From CAYGDT01 sp964348745 (lineage in GTDB: Bacteria > Patescibacteriota > Gracilibacteria > Peribacterales > Peribacteraceae): DNA of 15,633 nucleotides. Location: assembly GCA_964348745.1 (NCBI GenBank), contig CAYGDT010000032.1, forward strand, positions 1 through 15,633, in the 5' to 3' direction. This document shows, piece after piece, positions 7,011 to 13,888 of this stretch (position 1 is the stretch's first letter; the number at the start of each line of letters is the position of its first letter). The position numbers were made by a program, and so were the translations under genes. The notes beneath the pieces were generated by a model. That model searched no databases. It had not been told where the DNA came from and saw only the letters and a program-made list of their open reading frames with translations.

Positions 7011-7637
7011 CTAGCGATAATCCTGCACACTCATCGTGTACGTGGCGATGGAATTGGATTCGATGTAGTAGGTGCCAGCATTGTAGAAAATGCTTTCATC
7101 TTTGATCGGTCCTGTTCCATTCATGATCAACTCGAAGCTGAATCCACCTTCGGGCTTCTTCAACCATGCTTGGCAGAGGCTTCCTTTGCAGTCATACACG
7201 ATCTTGAATTTGTCACCTGTAATGGTGAAAGGCTCCGACTTTTTTGCTCCATTGCCATTGAAGGTGAATACTTCCTGATAGGATTTTGCAGCTGCTGGTG
7301 CTTGAGCCTCTGTTGTCGGCTGTGAATCTGATGGCTGCGCTGTCTCTGTACTCGAAGGAAGCTGGCTTCGATCCATTGTGCCTACTGCTACTCCCAATAG
7401 AACAATAACCAAGATGAATTTCACCCCTCCGGACAAATGGAAGTTTCCTTTTTTCTGAATGAATGAAATTGCAGGGGGAAGAAGAATGAGCGATGCTGCA
7501 ATTAATGCCAATCCGGTTACAGGCTGTTTCGCGAGCATCGCAATAGCCGGTAAAAGAATAAAGATTCCAAGTACCCATCCAATAATCAAGCCGAGAGTTA
7601 TTTTTCGCGGAGCCGATGCTGTTTGCTGAGAAGACAT
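7011..7637 (-). CDS. Three-helix membrane protein with C-terminal beta domain, 208 aa
   Basis: Predicted membrane helices at about residues 14-34, 40-58 and 71-88 are followed by a linker of about 35 residues rich in Pro, Ser, Thr and Gln, and a C-terminal domain of about 85 residues with alternating beta pattern and two Cys (in the DCKGSLC segment). With three helices, the C-terminal domain would lie on the side opposite the N-terminus, probably outside the membrane if the N-terminus is cytoplasmic. The beta domain resembles small sensing or adhesion domains of extracytoplasmic lipoproteins, but no family is named with confidence. The ATG at 7637 follows the helicase stop by 18 bp, so the gene is probably co-transcribed with the helicase. 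There is no obvious Shine-Dalgarno sequence. Confidence 0.65.
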   Translation of the reverse strand: MSSQQTASAPRKITLGLIIGWVLGIFILLPAIAMLAKQPVTGLALIAASLILLPPAISFIQKKGNFHLSGGVKFILVIVLLGVAVGTMDRSQLPSSTETAQPSDSQPTTEAQAPAAAKSYQEVFTFNGNGAKKSEPFTITGDKFKIVYDCKGSLCQAWLKKPEGGFSFELIMNGTGPIKDESIFYNAGTYYIESNSIATYTMSVQDYR

Positions 7638-7655
7638 AAAAAATAAAGGAAGGAA

Positions 7656-10085
7656 TTAAGTAAAATGTGAGCAAATAGCTTCGATGACATTTGGCATGTT
7701 TTCTGCCGTCACTAGACGGAATGAGTGTCCCTTTCCGCAGATTGACGCCCATATTTGCCCAATCTGCTCTTTATACGTCGTATCTGTGGAGCCAATACGA
7801 TCCGCCCCCTTGTACTCCAGCACCCACCAAGTCCCTTTCTTTGTTCGCACGATGAAATCTGGGTAGAACCGTGATGAACGGTATCCTTGAATGAAGAATC
7901 CATCCGGATCTTGGACGACATTGCGCAACCACCACTCGACCTCATCACAATTGTCGATCTGTTTCGCTAATAACATTTCTTCGCCATTCAGATCATCACA
8001 GCGGTCGAAGAGATGTTTCTTGAAAGGCTCCTGTTGGGGATGAAGCAGCGTCATCTCGAATGGCACATGCCAGACGTCCTTTTTACTGGGCGTGATCTTT
8101 TTTTCTTGGAGCAACATCTGAAATGTTTTCTCTGCCTGCTCGGAAAGGAGTGTTTCCACAAGTCTCCGGAGACTGTCGCGGAGTGAAAACTTTTGCGAAA
8201 ATAGAATTTCCAATGAATGTTTTTGAAGCAGTGTCTCGACGATTCCATGCAGGAACTTGTTCATATCATCGATACCGATTGCTTGATCACGTACCGTGCG
8301 AGAAAGCCATTTTATAAGAGCCTCTTTTGTTTCATCCTCGGATAACAGCATGAGCTTCAATCTTTGCTGTGCCTCCACAGTTACAGCATCTTCTTGAACG
8401 TCGATAAGGGTCGTCTGATTCTCAAGCTCTTCCAAAAAAGAGACAGGTATGTCCTTTCCATGCAGTGAGAAGGTTTCTGGAATGAGATCATAGAAATCGA
8501 GAGACTGTCCTTCTATCGCCAGTGGTGAAAGAGTGCAATCGTCATTAGAGAGTATTCTTCTCGCCTCATAGTCGGTGCGCTGCTCCTGTGAATCGCTTCT
8601 TATTACGTCGTGTTTTGAGTAGCCATTTTGAGTCAATCCTTCCACCACTGCTTTGGCAGCATCGTCGAATCGTCTTGATGAAGTGAAGACATAAGAGCGA
8701 TTGAGCATCTCTTGTTGCTTTCGTTTGGCATACGGAAGTCGCAGGACTCTTCCAATGATTTGCTCCACCGACAGACGGGTTCCCATATTCGATGCGGACA
8801 CAAGTGCATATGCAAATGAGCAATCCCATCCTTCTTTCAAAGCATTGCAAGTCACCACGTAGCGGATGGGACACTTTTTACTCAGAAGATCAGGATGTGA
8901 ACTGAGTTCATCCTCCTTGCCCGTCTTGATACCAATTTCCTGTCTTAGGACTCCTAATTCATTCGTGAGAAAATCTACCAGCCGATGGACATGCACCTTA
9001 TCTTCTCGTTCCTGCTCGATTTCTGCTTGTAGTAGCAGAAGAGGACGGATGTATTCCTTTGTCTCTTTCTCGCTGCGTTTTGCAATCTGTTCCAATTCAT
9101 CACGCTTCTCTTTTGCCCGACGCACCGCTTCTTGCCATTGGGTAATATTTTCAAGATGAATCGGAATCTTTACCATTTCTTCCTGCTTGAGCTGTATGGC
9201 AGGAATGCTGACGAGAATGTTACTGCCTTGCAGTGGCGTTGCAGTAAATTCGACAATGCACGATGGAAGGAGATTCCCGATGACATCCACAGAAAGCTCC
9301 GTCTGAGCGTTGTGTCCCTCATCTAAAATGAGAAGCGGCCGATGCATACGTATGACGTTTGCGAGCGATTGAATGACGAGTCCGTCTTCGGTTTTGAAGA
9401 GATTGCCATCCTCCAGACCGCGAAAGTGCTCCATAAGAGAACCATTCTGCGCATAGAGCTTCAGCCCTTCCGTATCTTCCCTACGAATGGAGGCGAGGGT
9501 TGTGACAATGATGCAAACATTGTCGTTCACATCCGAAGGCTTCATTGATCGTGCTTCTATAATGTCCATTACACGCACTCGTGAAGGAAAGAAATGATCC
9601 AGAGCTTCACGGTAGGGATGTGTCCTGTTGCGAAGCTGCGCGAGAGTCTGAGAACGGATGGTATCCGTTGGAACGAGCCATAAAACCAGTCCTGCCTCCT
9701 GCTTTTCTAAAAGATAGTGATTGAATGCCAATGCAACGGCGTGAGAGGCAATGAGAGTTTTTCCTCCCCCCGTCGGTACTCGAATGCAGACGAAAGGTAC
9801 TTTCGGATCTCCATGCAGATCACGATACTTTTCATGCGTCTTGCGATAGAAGGCAATATCCGGATCTCCTTGGGCACGTCGGTCAGGTCGGAAACCTGCG
9901 TCAGGACGCCATCGACGTCTGGCGGATCTCCTCGACGATCGTAGCGCGAAAGAGAAAAGAGCGCCAGAAAACCAGTCGTGACTGGTCGGGTCGTCAGCGA
10001 AGTGGTGCCACTCATGCCGACCAAGCAGACCTTCGACGACCGGTTGCCAATCGATCTGCTTGCATTCCGTTCGCAGCGAATGCAA
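7656..10085 (-). CDS. SF2 helicase-nuclease, type III restriction-like, N-terminus displaced
   Basis: An ATP-dependent DNA translocase with nuclease, like the Res subunit of type III restriction systems. In the open frame (809 codons from a TTG at 10085) it has Walker A VPTGGGKT (103-110), Walker B/DEAH variant DEGH (255-258), motif III-like FTATP (280-284), EGWD (418-421), and motif VI QIIGRVLR (442-449). The C-terminal PD-(D/E)XK nuclease signature is D743, then E757-x-K759 (YPDF ... LEYKG). All catalytic residues look present. Only residues from about 73 onward (coordinate about 9870 and lower) look like the family; the first 70 or so are Arg-rich, compositionally different, and lack the usual 'DYQ...AL' helix before Walker A. 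I believe the true 5' end was lost at a junction near 9870. No methyltransferase gene is visible, though one could have lain upstream. Followed at 18 bp by the beta-domain membrane protein gene. Confidence 0.8.
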   Translation of the reverse strand: MHSLRTECKQIDWQPVVEGLLGRHEWHHFADDPTSHDWFSGALFSFALRSSRRSARRRWRPDAGFRPDRRAQGDPDIAFYRKTHEKYRDLHGDPKVPFVCIRVPTGGGKTLIASHAVALAFNHYLLEKQEAGLVLWLVPTDTIRSQTLAQLRNRTHPYREALDHFFPSRVRVMDIIEARSMKPSDVNDNVCIIVTTLASIRREDTEGLKLYAQNGSLMEHFRGLEDGNLFKTEDGLVIQSLANVIRMHRPLLILDEGHNAQTELSVDVIGNLLPSCIVEFTATPLQGSNILVSIPAIQLKQEEMVKIPIHLENITQWQEAVRRAKEKRDELEQIAKRSEKETKEYIRPLLLLQAEIEQEREDKVHVHRLVDFLTNELGVLRQEIGIKTGKEDELSSHPDLLSKKCPIRYVVTCNALKEGWDCSFAYALVSASNMGTRLSVEQIIGRVLRLPYAKRKQQEMLNRSYVFTSSRRFDDAAKAVVEGLTQNGYSKHDVIRSDSQEQRTDYEARRILSNDDCTLSPLAIEGQSLDFYDLIPETFSLHGKDIPVSFLEELENQTTLIDVQEDAVTVEAQQRLKLMLLSEDETKEALIKWLSRTVRDQAIGIDDMNKFLHGIVETLLQKHSLEILFSQKFSLRDSLRRLVETLLSEQAEKTFQMLLQEKKITPSKKDVWHVPFEMTLLHPQQEPFKKHLFDRCDDLNGEEMLLAKQIDNCDEVEWWLRNVVQDPDGFFIQGYRSSRFYPDFIVRTKKGTWWVLEYKGADRIGSTDTTYKEQIGQIWASICGKGHSFRLVTAENMPNVIEAICSHFT
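9870..10085 (-). other. Probable foreign 5' extension of the helicase frame
   Basis: This stretch is open in the helicase frame but is GC-richer than the helicase body and encodes Arg/His/Trp-rich residues unlike the family's N-terminus. Another minus-strand frame over the same bases (from the ATG at 10024, with a GVLTQVSDLTDVPKEI segment) reads at least as well as a protein and runs up to about 9870. The boundary is estimated by eye to within about 30 bp. Confidence 0.5.
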
Positions 10086-10102
10086 TGCTACGTCCCGATC
10101 AC

Positions 10103-10552
10103 ATGCAGACGGTAACGAACGACAACTTCGGCCCGCTGATTGCGTATCTGGTTCCGGGAGCGACCGTCTTGCTGGGCTTCAGCCTGTTCTCCCCGACATT
10201 GCAGAGCTGGTTTGCAGTCGCTGCCACCGACGCGCCGAGCATCGGCGGTTTTCTGTACCTTACCTTCGCATCGATGGCAGTCGGGATGACCGTCAGTGCG
10301 GTGCGGTGGACCACGCTCCAGCACCTGCGTCATTATCATCCCAATTGGCATGTCGAAGTGGCGGCACTGCCGGGAAAACAGACGGCCTATGTCGGACTAT
10401 GCGACCGATACTTCGCCCTGAACGGACAGCAGTTTGCGACCGGTCAGTACGACCAAGTATTCGATTTGGATTGGCAAGAGTGCGCAACTTGCTTTGCCGA
10501 TTGGAGGAGCGGCGCTTCGTGTGGCAGAGTACCAAATGAGTTCGCGGGCTGA
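10103..10552 (+). CDS. Two-helix membrane protein of unknown function, about 150 aa
   Basis: I choose the ATG at 10103 (an ATG at 10085 adds six residues) because the conserved-looking start 'MQTVTNDNFGPLIAYLVPG' begins there. Two hydrophobic helices lie at about residues 12-33 and 48-70. The C-terminal 75 residues are soluble and contain three Cys. I have a vague memory of similar N-termini in planctomycete hypothetical proteins, where the C-terminal half differs, so this gene may also be a hybrid. No enzyme motif is seen, and no Shine-Dalgarno sequence precedes the ATG. The reading is plausible from hydrophobicity and codon choice but is not certain. Confidence 0.5.
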   Translation: MQTVTNDNFGPLIAYLVPGATVLLGFSLFSPTLQSWFAVAATDAPSIGGFLYLTFASMAVGMTVSAVRWTTLQHLRHYHPNWHVEVAALPGKQTAYVGLCDRYFALNGQQFATGQYDQVFDLDWQECATCFADWRSGASCGRVPNEFAG

Positions 10553-10662
10553 GGTGTGTCGGGTTGCGCGCGTTCGGTAGAAATCGGCATGGTCAAGCTC
10601 CTTCGTCGTACGGGTGAAGGAGGACCGCCAGAAAGAAAGTCCACAAAATTACTGGCGTTTAA

Positions 10663-10920
10663 GTGGCTTTTCCGCTGTACTATTTGCGTGAGCAGCGCGT
10701 CCTTTCTGGGAATCCTCGCGTTGCTTACAACGACCGGCAGGTGCGCTATACGCCTGCCGGTCACCACAACGCAAAGGCAATATATGGAGGAAGTTGGTTG
10801 CTCAATCCGCGAGCTTCTTTTGAATGGTCCGAGGCTTGTCGGAGGTGGTCCGAGCGCCGCACCAAATCGATCATGCGTGGTGGAAGAATCAGCACTCGCG
10901 TGCATTGCGGCCAAGTAGAA
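10663..10920 (+). CDS. Short hypothetical frame running into repeat copy A
   Basis: Starts at a GTG directly preceded by an in-frame TAA and ends inside the 400-bp repeat. The first 60 or so residues (aromatic, Arg and Gly rich, no membrane segment) read like protein. The last 25 residues, from the ERRTKSIMRGG segment on, are identical to those of the frame at 12745 because both lie in the repeat. The N-terminal part is unrelated to that of the other copy. It may be a fragment left by the rearrangement that created the repeat. No function can be proposed. Confidence 0.25.
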
Positions 10921-11251
10921 CGAGGCTAGATTACGTTCGTGCTCGCCCATGGTGTGTCGCATCTGTGTTTCTAATTCCACCCATGTCGTCGATTTAGCTT
11001 GCCACTCGGTTGGAGCGTTGTTAAACGACGGGTCTAGAGCAGTCCGATCGTAGTCATTCGCTCGCTTAGCAAGTGCAACAGCCACGTCGGCAAGCAGAAT
11101 GCGGGCATCACTGATCTGCACAAGTGCGCCTTCGATCGTCTCGATCGCGTCCCTCAAAGCGATTTCTGACCATGTGACGGTGTTGGACACAGAAGCTCGT
11201 GCGCTGTTCGCCATTATTTCTGCCCGCGCAGACGTACTCTGTGCTACCTCT
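10852..11251. repeat. 400-bp perfect direct repeat, copy A
   Basis: Identical by eye, base for base, to 12838-13237 (offset 1986). The shared segment runs from GAGCGCCGCACC to GTGCTACCTCT; flanking bases diverge at once on both sides. It carries the middle of a minus-strand helical protein and the 3' end of a short plus-strand frame. No terminal inverted repeats or transposase are seen, so it is not a recognisable insertion sequence. Confidence 0.9.
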
Positions 11252-11322
11252 GCGGTCTTCTTTGCCGCGTTGGAGCGGACGAATGCAAGTAGTCGGGCGT
11301 ACCTGACATCGCTTTCTACAGA
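10852..11322 (-). pseudogene. Partial copy A of the duplicated helical protein
   Basis: The minus-strand frame that encodes the helical protein of 12772-13338 is repeated here without its N-terminus. Upstream of the repeat the frame stays open to a TGA at 11325-11323 and reads 'VRYARLLAFVRSNAAKKTAE' before joining the shared segment, with no ATG before the internal one at 11214. Downstream of the repeat the frame stays open to 10444 but lies antisense to other frames. It is probably a fragment, either a truncated duplicate or the original cut by a junction. Confidence 0.4.
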
Positions 11323-11960
11323 TCATCTTCGCTTTAGTCCTTGTGGTGGTGGGGCTAATCTGCATAGTCTGCTCAGTCTCAGTCGCCAGTTGGGGAGACG
11401 AATACAAGGGGTGGGCAGCCTTCCTTGACCACTTGGCCGCCGCATTATTAGTAGTCGGCCTCATGGCCGCGTACGAAAAAATCGTCGTGGAGCATGAGTT
11501 CGTTGGTCATCTCTTGCAGGTTCTTGGGCTGAACCAAACAACACACGAAGCGGGTGTCAGTGCGGCCTACCTTGACCCCAAGCCGGAAGTTTTTGGGTCG
11601 ATTGTAGCGAAAGACAGGTGTCTGGAATTGGTATTCAATGATGGGAAGAAGTGGATTTCAGACAATTCAGCAGTGCTTAAAAAACGTTTCCAGTACGCTG
11701 GATTTGAGACTCACGTATTCCTTGTCGACCCCGAGGGGGCATACGTCAACCTGCTCGCAAGGAAGACTCGCGACTCAGATTCAACCGCTGAGCAGGAGTC
11801 CGCCCGAATCCGCGAAAAGATCGAGCACTCGATTAAGTATTTGAAGAATCTCTCCGCTGAGGGCAAAGGAAAACTCACGATCTGGTACAATTCACTGAGC
11901 CCCGCGTACACTGCCGTCGTCGGCGACTCGTCAGCGATCATCACGTTGTATACCAACTCA
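11307..11960 (+). CDS. Two-helix membrane protein with PLD-like soluble domain, frame disrupted
   Basis: The frame opens after a TGA at 11304, and the first usual start codon is the GTG at 11343, which would cut into the first helix, so the 5' end may be missing. Hydrophobic helices are coded at about 11319-11390 and 11412-11475. A soluble domain of about 150 residues follows, with alternating strands and a 'WYNSLSPAYTAVVGDSSAI' segment. This resembles degenerate phospholipase D-like or nucleotide-sensor domains linked to membrane helices in conflict systems, but no HKD catalytic motif is seen. Near 11955-11960 the coding signal appears to move to another frame, which ends at a TAG at 12179-12181; the original frame runs on to 12173 with poor sequence. 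A frameshift or junction is likely. Confidence 0.45.
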
Positions 11961-12181
11961 AATGGGCGACACTGGAGCGCATCAACGAAGAGAATGGCTG
12001 GTCGTGGACGAGGCGCATTCACGCGAGAATCGGAGTTGCTGCCGACTGGCATGGAGCCCTCAAATGTTTGTCGCGAGCGTGGCGCAATGAGACCGCCGTT
12101 GGCAGGTCACTTGACGGGCAGCTACAGGATGGCGAGAGGTCGCTCGTATTGGCGTGTGGTACGCGGTTCGTGAATGCCTAG
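11948..12181 (+). pseudogene. C-terminal coding fragment in the shifted frame
   Basis: From about 11948 a frame two bases off the upstream gene reads 'VYQLKWATLERINEENGWSW' and stays protein-like up to its TAG at 12179-12181. That stop overlaps the stop codon of the convergent gene at 12178, as expected for a true 3' gene end. It is either the displaced C-terminus of the upstream membrane protein or the end of another gene joined here. No family is recognised. Confidence 0.35.
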
Positions 12182-12507
12182 CACTGTTGCCGCTGGAAAA
12201 CTTCCACTATTCGTTGGACCGTCTTCTCTCGGTCGCGCGATACCTGTTTAAAAAGTCGTTGCTGCCGCTGCTGCTCCTCGTTGGAAAGCGAACGCCACCA
12301 GTCACGGAACTCCTCTCGTATCAGTGGCTTGGGTAATGCTTCGGTATCGTTAATGTCGTCAATCGCGGCATGACCTTCGCTCTCACGACCCTTCGAGTAG
12401 TAATCACTTCGTCTACGCTGAAGGATTTCATAGTACGCCAAGTATTCCGCATATAAATGTTCTGGCTCGGATGCCACGCTATCCTGCACGGATTTACTAA
12501 TGTTCAT
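12178..12507 (-). CDS. Soluble charged hypothetical protein, 109 aa
   Basis: Starts at the ATG at 12507 and ends at TAG 12180-12178, converging on the fragment above. The product is rich in Glu, Arg, Gln and Asp with aromatic clusters (EYLAYYEIL and EFRDWWRSL segments) and a long amphipathic C-terminal helix (EEQQRQQRLFKQVSRDREK region). It looks like a real, helical, cytoplasmic protein. No catalytic residues, signal peptide or membrane segment are present, and no family is recognised. No clear Shine-Dalgarno sequence precedes the ATG. Confidence 0.55.
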   Translation of the reverse strand: MNISKSVQDSVASEPEHLYAEYLAYYEILQRRRSDYYSKGRESEGHAAIDDINDTEALPKPLIREEFRDWWRSLSNEEQQRQQRLFKQVSRDREKTVQRIVEVFQRQQC

Positions 12508-12744
12508 ATCGGTATTGTGCTTGTAAGTGTCGTTGTTAGCAAGCGTTAAGTTCGCTTTGTCCTATATCGGCGCTACCAATCGCAGTATTGAGGTTACTCC
12601 GCGAGAGACACAATGCGCCACCCCCCCTAATGTGGCACATCATTTGTACATCGATCGGCACTCGTTTATATTTTAGTTGCAAAGTCGGTTGCAACCGCTA
12701 GGATATGTGCAGTCCCTTCAGACAAGTGGCGGAAGGAATGATGT
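12508..12744. other. Intergenic region with a 12-bp palindrome
   Basis: This 237-bp stretch has no convincing gene. It contains an AT-rich patch (12664-12676), a CGGTTGCAACCG perfect palindrome at 12686-12697 with a further GTTGCAA half-site at 12676-12682, and a C-run near 12614. The palindrome lies about 50 bp before the small frame at 12745 and could be an operator, which is speculative. Confidence 0.35.
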
Positions 12745-12915
12745 ATGCTTGATCTACCTGAAGACGCTGTGTCACTCGGCGAACTCATCAGAGCGGGGTT
12801 GCCTTCTCCGATTCCTTGGCGCGACGCGGCAGCGCAGGAGCGCCGCACCAAATCGATCATGCGTGGTGGAAGAATCAGCACTCGCGTGCATTGCGGCCAA
12901 GTAGAACGAGGCTAG
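12745..12915 (+). CDS. Small hypothetical protein running into repeat copy B, 56 aa
   Basis: The ATG at 12745 is preceded at 7-8 nt by a good Shine-Dalgarno-like GGAAGGA (12731-12737), one of the few in this block. The first 30 residues are acidic and amphipathic (MLDLPEDAVSLGELIRAGL), then the frame enters the 400-bp repeat and shares its last 25 basic residues with the frame at 10663. It overlaps the minus-strand gene 12772-13338, so at most one is likely to be real here. No function can be proposed. Confidence 0.35.
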   Translation: MLDLPEDAVSLGELIRAGLPSPIPWRDAAAQERRTKSIMRGGRISTRVHCGQVERG

Positions 12916-13338
12916 ATTACGTTCGTGCTCGCCCATGGTGTGTCGCATCTGTGTTTCTAATTCCACCCATGTCGTCGATTTAGCTTGCCACTCGGTTGGA
13001 GCGTTGTTAAACGACGGGTCTAGAGCAGTCCGATCGTAGTCATTCGCTCGCTTAGCAAGTGCAACAGCCACGTCGGCAAGCAGAATGCGGGCATCACTGA
13101 TCTGCACAAGTGCGCCTTCGATCGTCTCGATCGCGTCCCTCAAAGCGATTTCTGACCATGTGACGGTGTTGGACACAGAAGCTCGTGCGCTGTTCGCCAT
13201 TATTTCTGCCCGCGCAGACGTACTCTGTGCTACCTCTTCGCATTCGCTGAGAAGCTTGTCATTCGCCAAGAGATACAGGCTGAATTGTTCGAAGACGACG
13301 ACAAGCCCAAGAAGACTCCACCGTACCGTGTGATTCAC
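12772..13338 (-). CDS. Helical protein with N-terminal hydrophobic segment, duplicated core, 188 aa
   Basis: Starts at a GTG at 13338, a few codons after an in-frame TAG. A hydrophobic stretch at about residues 6-25 could be a membrane anchor. Residues about 35-165 are Ala-, Glu- and Arg-rich helices with coiled-coil character and no Cys. This core lies in the 400-bp repeat and reads like genuine protein. The last 20 or so residues are Arg-rich and outside the repeat. The N-terminal 33 residues are also outside the repeat and compete with a plus-strand frame over 13231-13407, so the true 5' end is doubtful. No family is recognised. Confidence 0.4.
   Translation of the reverse strand: MNHTVRWSLLGLVVVFEQFSLYLLANDKLLSECEEVAQSTSARAEIMANSARASVSNTVTWSEIALRDAIETIEGALVQISDARILLADVAVALAKRANDYDRTALDPSFNNAPTEWQAKSTTWVELETQMRHTMGEHERNLASFYLAAMHASADSSTTHDRFGAALLRCRVAPRNRRRQPRSDEFAE
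12838..13237. repeat. 400-bp perfect direct repeat, copy B
   Basis: The second copy of 10852-11251, same orientation, no differences seen by eye. The 1586 bp between the copies hold the membrane protein, the shifted fragment and the 109-aa gene. Recombination between the copies would delete that segment as a circle of 1986 bp. Confidence 0.9.
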
Positions 13339-13339
13339 C

Positions 13340-13588
13340 GTGATCGTCTACATCGAGAAGGGACTATCCAATCTGACGACACAGGAGCCGCTTCTCGTGA
13401 TCGTTGATTCGGAGCCTGAACTTCGAGCTTTGGCAACACTCGTCAAAGCCAAACTCCCTGAGAATGGCGGCAACTTACCACTTGCGCTGTTGGCTGTGGA
13501 AAGGCTGGTGCAGAGAACTGCGCTAAATTCAGCCCGAACCGTTGCATCTTTATGCGATTTGACAGCCATGGAGAGATTGGAGTCGTGA
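13340..13588 (+). CDS. Tentative hypothetical protein upstream of the ferredoxin, 82 aa
   Basis: A GTG-initiated frame whose TGA touches the ferredoxin ATG, as in translationally coupled genes. The product is Leu- and Ala-rich, with 'VIVDSEPELRALATLVKAKL' helical and strand-like stretches and no motif. Competing frames exist on both strands over the first 70 bases, and no ribosome binding site is visible. It may simply be an open stretch upstream of the ferredoxin. Confidence 0.25.
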   Translation: MIVYIEKGLSNLTTQEPLLVIVDSEPELRALATLVKAKLPENGGNLPLALLAVERLVQRTALNSARTVASLCDLTAMERLES

Positions 13589-13888
13589 ATGGCATACGTC
13601 GTCACTGAACCATGTTGTGGCTGCAAGTACACTGACTGCGTGGTAGTTTGTCCCGTTTGGTGTTTCTACGAGGACGAAACCATGCTCTATATCCACCCCC
13701 GAGAATGCATTGATTGTGACGCCTGCGTTCCGGCATGTCCGGTTGAAGCCATATTCCACGAAGCTAGTGTGCCTGAAGGGTGGCAGGATTACATACGGCT
13801 CAATGCGGAACGCGCGCCTCAGGCTCAACTAATCACAGCACCGAAGCGACCGCTTCGCGACTGTCTTGGCAATAATGATTCTGCGTAA
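13589..13888 (+). CDS. fdxA: Seven-iron ferredoxin, FdxA type, 99 aa
   Basis: A soluble cytoplasmic electron carrier with one [3Fe-4S] and one [4Fe-4S] cluster. The start 'MAYVVTEPC', then 'CKYTDCVVVCPV', and 'ECIDCDACVPACP' match the FdxA/Azotobacter ferredoxin I family. By that model Cys9, Cys17 and Cys50 hold the 3Fe cluster and Cys21, Cys40, Cys43 and Cys46 the 4Fe cluster; all are present. Length is slightly below the usual 105-110, with a C-terminal tail unlike the family. A Shine-Dalgarno GGAG lies 6-8 nt before the ATG. The last 56 bp overlap the 3' end of the convergent dioxygenase gene. Such ferredoxins are common in Proteobacteria, Planctomycetes and Actinobacteria and unexpected in Candidate Phyla Radiation genomes. 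It could supply electrons to an oxidase partner, but the substrate is unknown. Confidence 0.9.
   Translation: MAYVVTEPCCGCKYTDCVVVCPVWCFYEDETMLYIHPRECIDCDACVPACPVEAIFHEASVPEGWQDYIRLNAERAPQAQLITAPKRPLRDCLGNNDSA

Noticed and set aside
7656..10085. Complete type III restriction-modification system
   Set aside because: Only the Res-like helicase-nuclease is present; no methyltransferase motifs are seen on either strand, although one could have been lost at the junction near 9870.
10852..13237. Integron cassette array or insertion sequence as the cause of the mosaic block
   Set aside because: I looked for attC-type pairs (RYYYAAC ... GTTRRRY), for example GTTAAGT near 12547 and GCCTAAC near 15581, but found no matching partners at cassette boundaries, and no integrase, transposase or terminal inverted repeats.
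13231..13407. Plus-strand frame with a plausible protein end (RQEIQAELFEDDDKPKKTPP) across the edge of repeat copy B
   Set aside because: It has no start outside the repeat and overlaps two other frames. It may be a true gene fragment, which would argue against the N-terminus of the minus-strand gene at 13338, but I could not support it as a feature.
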